Source of the DNA: Lachnospiraceae bacterium
GTDB lineage: Bacteria > Bacillota > Clostridia > Lachnospirales > Lachnospiraceae
Direction: 5' to 3'
Assembly (NCBI GenBank): GCA_900764225.1
Contig: CAAFNG010000380.1
Span: forward strand, 1-10,667
Length of the DNA stretch: 10,667 nucleotides
The notes below the pieces were generated by a model. That model saw nothing but the letters and a program-made list of their open reading frames with translations. It did not search any database and was not told the DNA's origin. Made by a program: the position numbers and the translations under genes. Positions 8,601 through 10,667 of this stretch are shown one piece after another (the first letter of the stretch is position 1; each line of letters starts with the position of its first letter).

Positions 8601-8896
8601 GCAAGGTTCAGGCCTGCCTGGCCGCCCAGTGTAGGAAGAACACTGTCCGGTTTCTCCTTAAGAATCAGCTGTTCTACAACCTCAACAGTCAGAGGCTCGA
8701 TATAAACTCTGTCTGCGATGTCTTTATCAGTCATGATGGTGGCAGGATTGGAGTTTAAAAGTACAACCTCCATGCCCTCTTCCTTCAGGGAACGGCATGC
8801 CTGGGTTCCTGCATAGTCAAACTCTGCTGCCTGGCCGATTATGATCGGACCTGAGCCGATTACAAGTACTTTTTTTATGTCCTTATTCCTTGGCAT
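5681..8896 (-). CDS. carB: Carbamoyl-phosphate synthase large subunit
   Basis: Large subunit that makes carbamoyl phosphate from bicarbonate, two ATP and the ammonia tunnelled from CarA, feeding pyrimidine and arginine synthesis. The 1071-residue length is normal. Two homologous halves are visible: the first begins with VLVIGSGPIIIGQ (10-22) and holds the metal-binding IEVNPRVSRSSALASK (297-312); residues about 400-553 are the oligomerisation region; the second half begins with ILVLGSGPIRIGQ (558-570) and holds IEVNPRSSRTVPYISK (835-850). From about 935 a methylglyoxal-synthase-like allosteric domain follows, with TRGTANVL (971-978) and Lys990 near where UMP binds in characterised enzymes. 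The frame extends 23 codons upstream, but the true start is ATG 8896-8894, because MPRNKDIKKVLVIG is the family N-terminus. It overlaps the carA stop by one base (TAATG), so translation is coupled and subunit stoichiometry kept. Confidence 0.99.
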   Translation of the reverse strand: MPRNKDIKKVLVIGSGPIIIGQAAEFDYAGTQACRSLKEEGMEVVLLNSNPATIMTDKDIADRVYIEPLTVEVVEQLILKEKPDSVLPTLGGQAGLNLAMELEEKGFLKEHNVRLIGTTAATIRKAEDRQEFKDTMEKIGEPVAASKVVTTVEDGVEFTQTIGYPVVLRPAYTLGGSGGGIAHNEPELREILENGLRLSRVGEVLVERCIAGWKEIEYEVMRDSAGNCITVCNMENIDPVGVHTGDSIVVAPSQTLGDKEYQMLRTSALNIITELGITGGCNVQYALHPESFEYCVIEVNPRVSRSSALASKATGYPIAKVAAKIALGYTLDEIPNAITGKTYASFEPMLDYCVVKIPRLPFDKFITAKRTLTTQMKATGEVMSICHNFEGALMKAIRSLEQHVDSLMSYDFSHLSDEELMDELNIVDDRRIWKIAEALRRNISQEKLHDITKIDIWFIDKLAILVEMEQALKTQKLDKDLLLEAKRMEFPDYIIADLTGKTEAEIKELRKEYGIRAAYKMVDTCAAEFAAATPYYYSVYGDDQTENEAIETKDKKKILVLGSGPIRIGQGIEFDFCSVHCTWAFAKEGYETIIINNNPETVSTDFDIADKLYFEPLTPEDVENVVNIEKPDGAVVQFGGQTAIKLTEALIKMGVKILGTSAENVDAAEDRELFDAILEKCQIPRPKGHTVFTAEEAKKAANELGYPVLVRPSYVLGGQGMRIAVSDEDVEEYIGIINQIAQEHPILVDKYLMGKEIEVDAVCDGEDILIPGIMEHIERAGIHSGDSISVYPAQTISKKAKETIAEYTRRLAQALHVIGMINIQFIVVGEDVYVIEVNPRSSRTVPYISKVTGIPIVPLATRVILGHKIKELGYTPGLQKEAEYFAIKMPVFSFEKIRGADISLGPEMKSTGECLGIAKTFNEALYKAFIGAGIRLPKHKQMIITVKDEDKEDIIPIARRFEAQGYRIFATRGTANVLAENGIKVTRTNKLEQPSPNLMDLILGHKIDVVIDTPPQGVEHQKDGFVIRRNAIETGVNVLTSLDTAEALVTSLENTDLNNLTLVDIATIDNR

Positions 8897-9972
8897 TATT
8901 TCTCTAATACCATCATATTCATGAATATGTAAAAAAGGTAACTGGAATCCTGTGGTCCCGGGCATGCTTCCGGATGGAACTGTACAGTAAAGATGTTCTT
9001 TCCATTGTATGCCATACCCTCGTTTGTTCCGTCGTTGACGTTTACAAATGCAGGATGTGCGATGTTCTTCTCTTCAAGTCCCTCTGCATCTACCACATAT
9101 CCATGGTTCTGAGAGGAAATATAAACTCTTCCTGTTTCCAGGTCTTTAACCGGGTGGTTACCACCTCTGTGACCATATTTCATCTTATGGGTATCTCCGC
9201 CTGTTGCAAGTGCCATAAGCTGATGTCCAAGGCAGATAGCGAAGATCGGCACATCGGAATCATAAAGCTTCTTGATCTCTTTAATGATAGAAGTACATTC
9301 CTTCGGATCTCCAGGGCCGTTACTAAGCATGATGCCGTCCGGATTGTCTCCAAGGATCTCCTCTGCCGGTGTCAGTGCCGGATAGATCGTAACCTGGCAT
9401 CCTCTCTCATTCAGTGAGCGTGCGATATTTCTCTTCGCGCCCAGATCAAGAAGGGCAACCTTCGGGCCGTTCCCCTTAAGCACTTCTTTCTCGCGGCAGG
9501 AAACCTTCTCTACCACTTTACCTGTTGTATATGCTTTTAATCTGGGGATAATTGTATCCAGATCATAGTTCTCGTCAACGGTGATCATTCCGTTCATCGT
9601 TCCCTTCTCACGAAGGATCTTAGTCAGTGCTCTGGTGTCGATTCCTGCGATTCCCGGAATATCGTTCTTGCTCAGAAAATGCTGGATCGTGTCCACGCTT
9701 CTGAAGTTGCTGGGAACTCGTGATAATTCGCGTACAATAAATCCGTCAATCCACGGCTTCCTTGATTCCTGATCATCATAACAGATTCCATAGTTTCCAA
9801 TTAACGGGTATGTCATACATACCGCCTGTCCTGCGTAAGAAGGATCTGTCATTACTTCCAGATAACCGGTCATGGAAGTATTAAAGACGATTTCGCTGAT
9901 AACGTCTCTCGTTGAACCAATGCTTGTACCTTTGAACACATGGCCATCTTCTAATATCAGAAATGCTTTCAT
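8896..9972 (-). CDS. carA: Carbamoyl-phosphate synthase small (glutaminase) subunit
   Basis: Hydrolyses glutamine and passes ammonia to CarB. The 358 residues comprise the CarA-specific N-terminal domain (1-150, with FNTSMTGYLEVMTDPSYAGQ at 30-49) and a class I glutamine amidotransferase domain (about 170-355). The catalytic triad is in place: nucleophile Cys247 in ICLGHQ and His333/Glu335 in QFHPEACPGP. The oxyanion region LSNGPGDP (216-223) is intact. ATG 9972-9970 has GGGAG five bases upstream, and a strong promoter lies about 60 bases further up. It forms a two-gene operon with carB; no other pyr or arg gene is in the window. Confidence 0.99.
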   Translation of the reverse strand: MKAFLILEDGHVFKGTSIGSTRDVISEIVFNTSMTGYLEVMTDPSYAGQAVCMTYPLIGNYGICYDDQESRKPWIDGFIVRELSRVPSNFRSVDTIQHFLSKNDIPGIAGIDTRALTKILREKGTMNGMITVDENYDLDTIIPRLKAYTTGKVVEKVSCREKEVLKGNGPKVALLDLGAKRNIARSLNERGCQVTIYPALTPAEEILGDNPDGIMLSNGPGDPKECTSIIKEIKKLYDSDVPIFAICLGHQLMALATGGDTHKMKYGHRGGNHPVKDLETGRVYISSQNHGYVVDAEGLEEKNIAHPAFVNVNDGTNEGMAYNGKNIFTVQFHPEACPGPQDSSYLFYIFMNMMVLEK

Positions 9973-10023
9973 ACAATCTCCCTTTCTTATCTTTATATTG
10001 TGTCTATCACTTATTTTTTCCTA

Positions 10024-10036
10024 AATCTTCAAGATT
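10024..10036 (-). promoter_or_regulatory. 13-bp inverted repeat at the carAB transcription start
   Basis: AATCTT, one central base, AAGATT is a perfect palindrome overlapping the last three bases of the -10 box and centred three to five bases past it, close to the expected +1. That is a typical place for a repressor operator. Operator function is inferred. Confidence 0.4.
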
Positions 10037-10062
10037 GTATCACAGCAAAGTGCTTTTTTCAA
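10034..10062 (-). promoter_or_regulatory. Sigma-A-like promoter of carAB
   Basis: On the minus strand TTGAAA (-35, 10062-10057) and TACAAT (-10, 10039-10034) have the ideal 17-base spacing, each matching consensus at 5 of 6 positions, with a TG one base before the -10 (extended -10). Transcription should start near 10026-10028, leaving a leader of about 55 bases. That is too short for a PyrR antiterminator/terminator pair, and I see no such structure in it. Confidence 0.8.
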
Positions 10063-10073
10063 CCTTATAAGGT
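10062..10073 (-). promoter_or_regulatory. 12-bp perfect palindrome upstream of carAB -35
   Basis: ACCTTATAAGGT is its own reverse complement and touches the first base of the -35 box. It could be a binding site for a dimeric activator or repressor; nothing else supports this. Confidence 0.35.
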
Positions 10074-10095
10074 ACTAAAAATAATTAAGTTGATA

Positions 10096-10227
10096 TTAAA
10101 AACTTTTTTGTAATTTCAGGCAGATCCAATCACATGCATTCACTGCTTTCTCACATCCAAATACCTCTATAAAATTTAAATCATCCTCTTCTCTGTGCAA
10201 CTCTACACCGGATAACTGCTCCGCAGT
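10096..10227 (-). pseudogene. Possible 43-codon coding remnant
   Basis: The stretch upstream of carA holds no intact gene, but one minus-strand frame is open for 43 codons between TGA-TAA (10233-10228) and TAA (10098-10096). The translation reads like a protein C-terminus (EEDDLNFIEVFGCEKA, then a Cys/Trp-containing helix ending LKLQKSF) with mixed, non-repetitive residues. It has no ATG or GTG start with an RBS and no recognisable family. It may be the tail of a decayed gene, or chance. Confidence 0.25.
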
Positions 10228-10232
10228 TTATC
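10211..10232. repeat. Imperfect inverted repeat in the carA upstream region
   Basis: GATAACTGC and GCAGTTTATC form a 9-bp stem with one bulged base and a 3-base loop. No T-run follows on either strand, so it is not a standard terminator. A smaller 5-bp inverted repeat (AGAAG/CTTCT) follows at 10236-10251. Together they may be debris from an older terminator region. Confidence 0.5.
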
Positions 10233-10282
10233 AGAAGAAGCTTACACTTCTACGTAACAAATTGTGCGTTTTGAGGATACTG

Positions 10283-10310
10283 TAAAAAAAATTAAAAAAA
10301 TTTCAAAAAA
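10283..10310 (+). promoter_or_regulatory. A-tract UP-like element before the tRNA promoter
   Basis: Three runs of six to eight A on the plus strand, interrupted by short TT-containing breaks, lie directly upstream of the tRNA -35 box, where UP elements or bent DNA boost stable RNA promoters. Confidence 0.5.
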
Positions 10311-10314
10311 GCTA

Positions 10315-10343
10315 TTGACTTTTATCCATACATCGGTTATTAT
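10315..10343 (+). promoter_or_regulatory. Promoter of tRNA-Leu
   Basis: TTGACT (-35, 10315-10320) and TATTAT (-10, 10338-10343) are separated by 17 bases. Each matches consensus at 5 of 6 positions. The expected start is near 10350, about 35 bases before the mature tRNA. Confidence 0.75.
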
Positions 10344-10350
10344 AAATGAG

Positions 10351-10370
10351 CAGTCGCGAGAGAGCGATTG
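10351..10370 (+). other. Stem-loop in the pre-tRNA 5' leader
   Basis: CAGTCGC and GCGATTG pair over 7 bp (one G-U) around a GAGAGA loop, beginning at about the predicted first transcribed base and ending 13 bases before the tRNA. It may protect the 5' end or affect RNase P processing; function is inferred. Confidence 0.5.
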
Positions 10371-10383
10371 ATAAATAAGAAAT

Positions 10384-10467
10384 GCAGAAGTGGCGGAATT
10401 GGCAGACGCGCAGGCTTCAGGTGCCTGTGGTAGCAATATCGTGTGGGTTCAAGTCCCATCTTCTGCA
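10384..10467 (+). tRNA. tRNA-Leu (anticodon CAG)
   Basis: An 84-base class II tRNA. The acceptor arm GCAGAAG (10384-10390) pairs with CTTCTGC (10460-10466), followed by discriminator A at 10467. The anticodon arm CAGGC/GCCTG encloses TTCAGGT with anticodon CAG at 10418-10420, reading CUG. A long variable arm (about 10428-10442) is typical of Leu, and the T-arm GTGGG/CCCAT encloses TTCAAGT. CCA is not encoded and must be added after transcription. It stands alone between its own promoter and terminator. Confidence 0.97.
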
Positions 10468-10484
10468 TTATTTTTTTATTTTCA

Positions 10485-10514
10485 GGAAGCTTATTTAAGC
10501 TTCCTTTTTTATTT
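10485..10514 (+). terminator. Rho-independent terminator of tRNA-Leu
   Basis: GGAAGCTT and AAGCTTCC form a perfect 8-bp stem around ATTT, followed by six T, one A and four T. It begins 18 bases after the tRNA 3' end. Confidence 0.93.
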
Positions 10515-10545
10515 TCCTTTTATATCCATAGAAATATTATGACAT

Positions 10546-10594
10546 AAAAGGCCGGCAGTATCAAAGATTTCTCTTCTCATTCTTCCGGCTTTTT
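10546..10594 (-). terminator. Long-loop hairpin, probable terminator of the right-edge gene
   Basis: AAAAG and CCGG on one arm (with one bulged base) pair with CCGG and CTTTT on the other, so both strands carry an A-run before and a T-run after the stem. Inside the 29-base loop the minus strand holds a small AAGA-GAAA-TCTT hairpin. It lies about 38 bases beyond the stop codon of the possible minus-strand gene at the right edge and would also back up the tRNA terminator. Confidence 0.6.
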
Positions 10595-10631
10595 CAGATA
10601 TTGATTTTTACAATTATTTAGTTTTGAATGC

Positions 10632-10667
10632 CTATTTGACTTTAATTCCCTTTACACTGCGGTAAGA
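10632..10667 (-). CDS. Possible C-terminal end of a gene entering from the right
   Basis: Reading leftward from the window edge, one minus-strand frame gives 11 codons (SYRSVKGIKVK) and then TAG at 10634-10632. The basic, Ser/Val/Gly-containing tail reads like a protein end, and a hairpin terminator follows at 10594-10546 in the same direction. Too short to identify; a chance open frame is possible. Confidence 0.35.
   Translation of the reverse strand, partial: SYRSVKGIKVK

Noticed and set aside
5837..8758. Two long plus-strand frames (607 and 356 codons) opposite carB
   Set aside because: They lie wholly antisense to a confidently identified, full-length carB. Their products are Cys/Leu/Ser-rich with no recognisable motif, as expected from the complement of a codon-biased gene.
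8897..8965. 23-codon N-terminal extension of CarB
   Set aside because: It lies in another frame over the end of carA, and the family N-terminus begins at the internal Met with the TAATG overlap.
10242..10436. 64-codon minus-strand frame over the tRNA region
   Set aside because: It runs antisense across the tRNA-Leu, its promoter and its A-tracts, so it cannot be a conserved protein gene.

Overview
The window looks like a contig end from a low-to-mid GC Gram-positive anaerobe of the Clostridia, most likely Lachnospiraceae. This is inferred from the protein style, strong AGGAGG-type ribosome binding sites, sigma-A-like promoters, a Pro/Thr linker lipoprotein and TagF-type cell-wall polymer genes; no marker gene fixes the species. 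The first 59 bases are not biological. They are an untrimmed Illumina Nextera i7 adapter ending in the 19-bp Tn5 mosaic end, so genomic sequence starts at base 60 and the gene there is cut artificially.

From right to left on the minus strand there are two transcription units. The first is carA-carB (9972 to 5681), both subunits of carbamoyl-phosphate synthetase, driven by a clear promoter at 10034-10062 with two palindromes around it and no room for a PyrR-type attenuator. The second starts at a promoter at 5599-5627, has a 5'-terminal stem-loop, and runs uppP (undecaprenyl-diphosphate phosphatase), a lipoprotein with an Asp/Ser-rich repeat tail, two different TagF-like CDP-glycerol/ribitol-type polymer transferases, and a truncated third gene whose N-terminus resembles a degenerate GT2 glycosyltransferase domain. 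Gaps of 3 to 27 bases between the last five genes suggest one operon for a surface phosphopolymer (teichoic-acid-like), with UppP recycling the undecaprenyl carrier that such polymers consume.

To the right of carA lies about 300 bases without an intact gene, containing a possible short coding remnant (10096-10227). Then comes a plus-strand tRNA-Leu(CAG) unit with its own strong promoter preceded by A-tracts, a hairpin in the 5' leader, the tRNA itself (no encoded CCA) and a textbook terminator. A second, long-loop hairpin at 10546-10594 appears to serve as terminator for a minus-strand gene of which perhaps only the last 11 codons are inside the window.

I see no clearly novel system. The most interesting points are the uppP-lipoprotein-TagF-TagF-GT2-like grouping, the expandable repeats in the lipoprotein, the 5'-terminal hairpin of the uppP transcript, the operator-like palindromes at the carAB promoter, and the adapter contamination.
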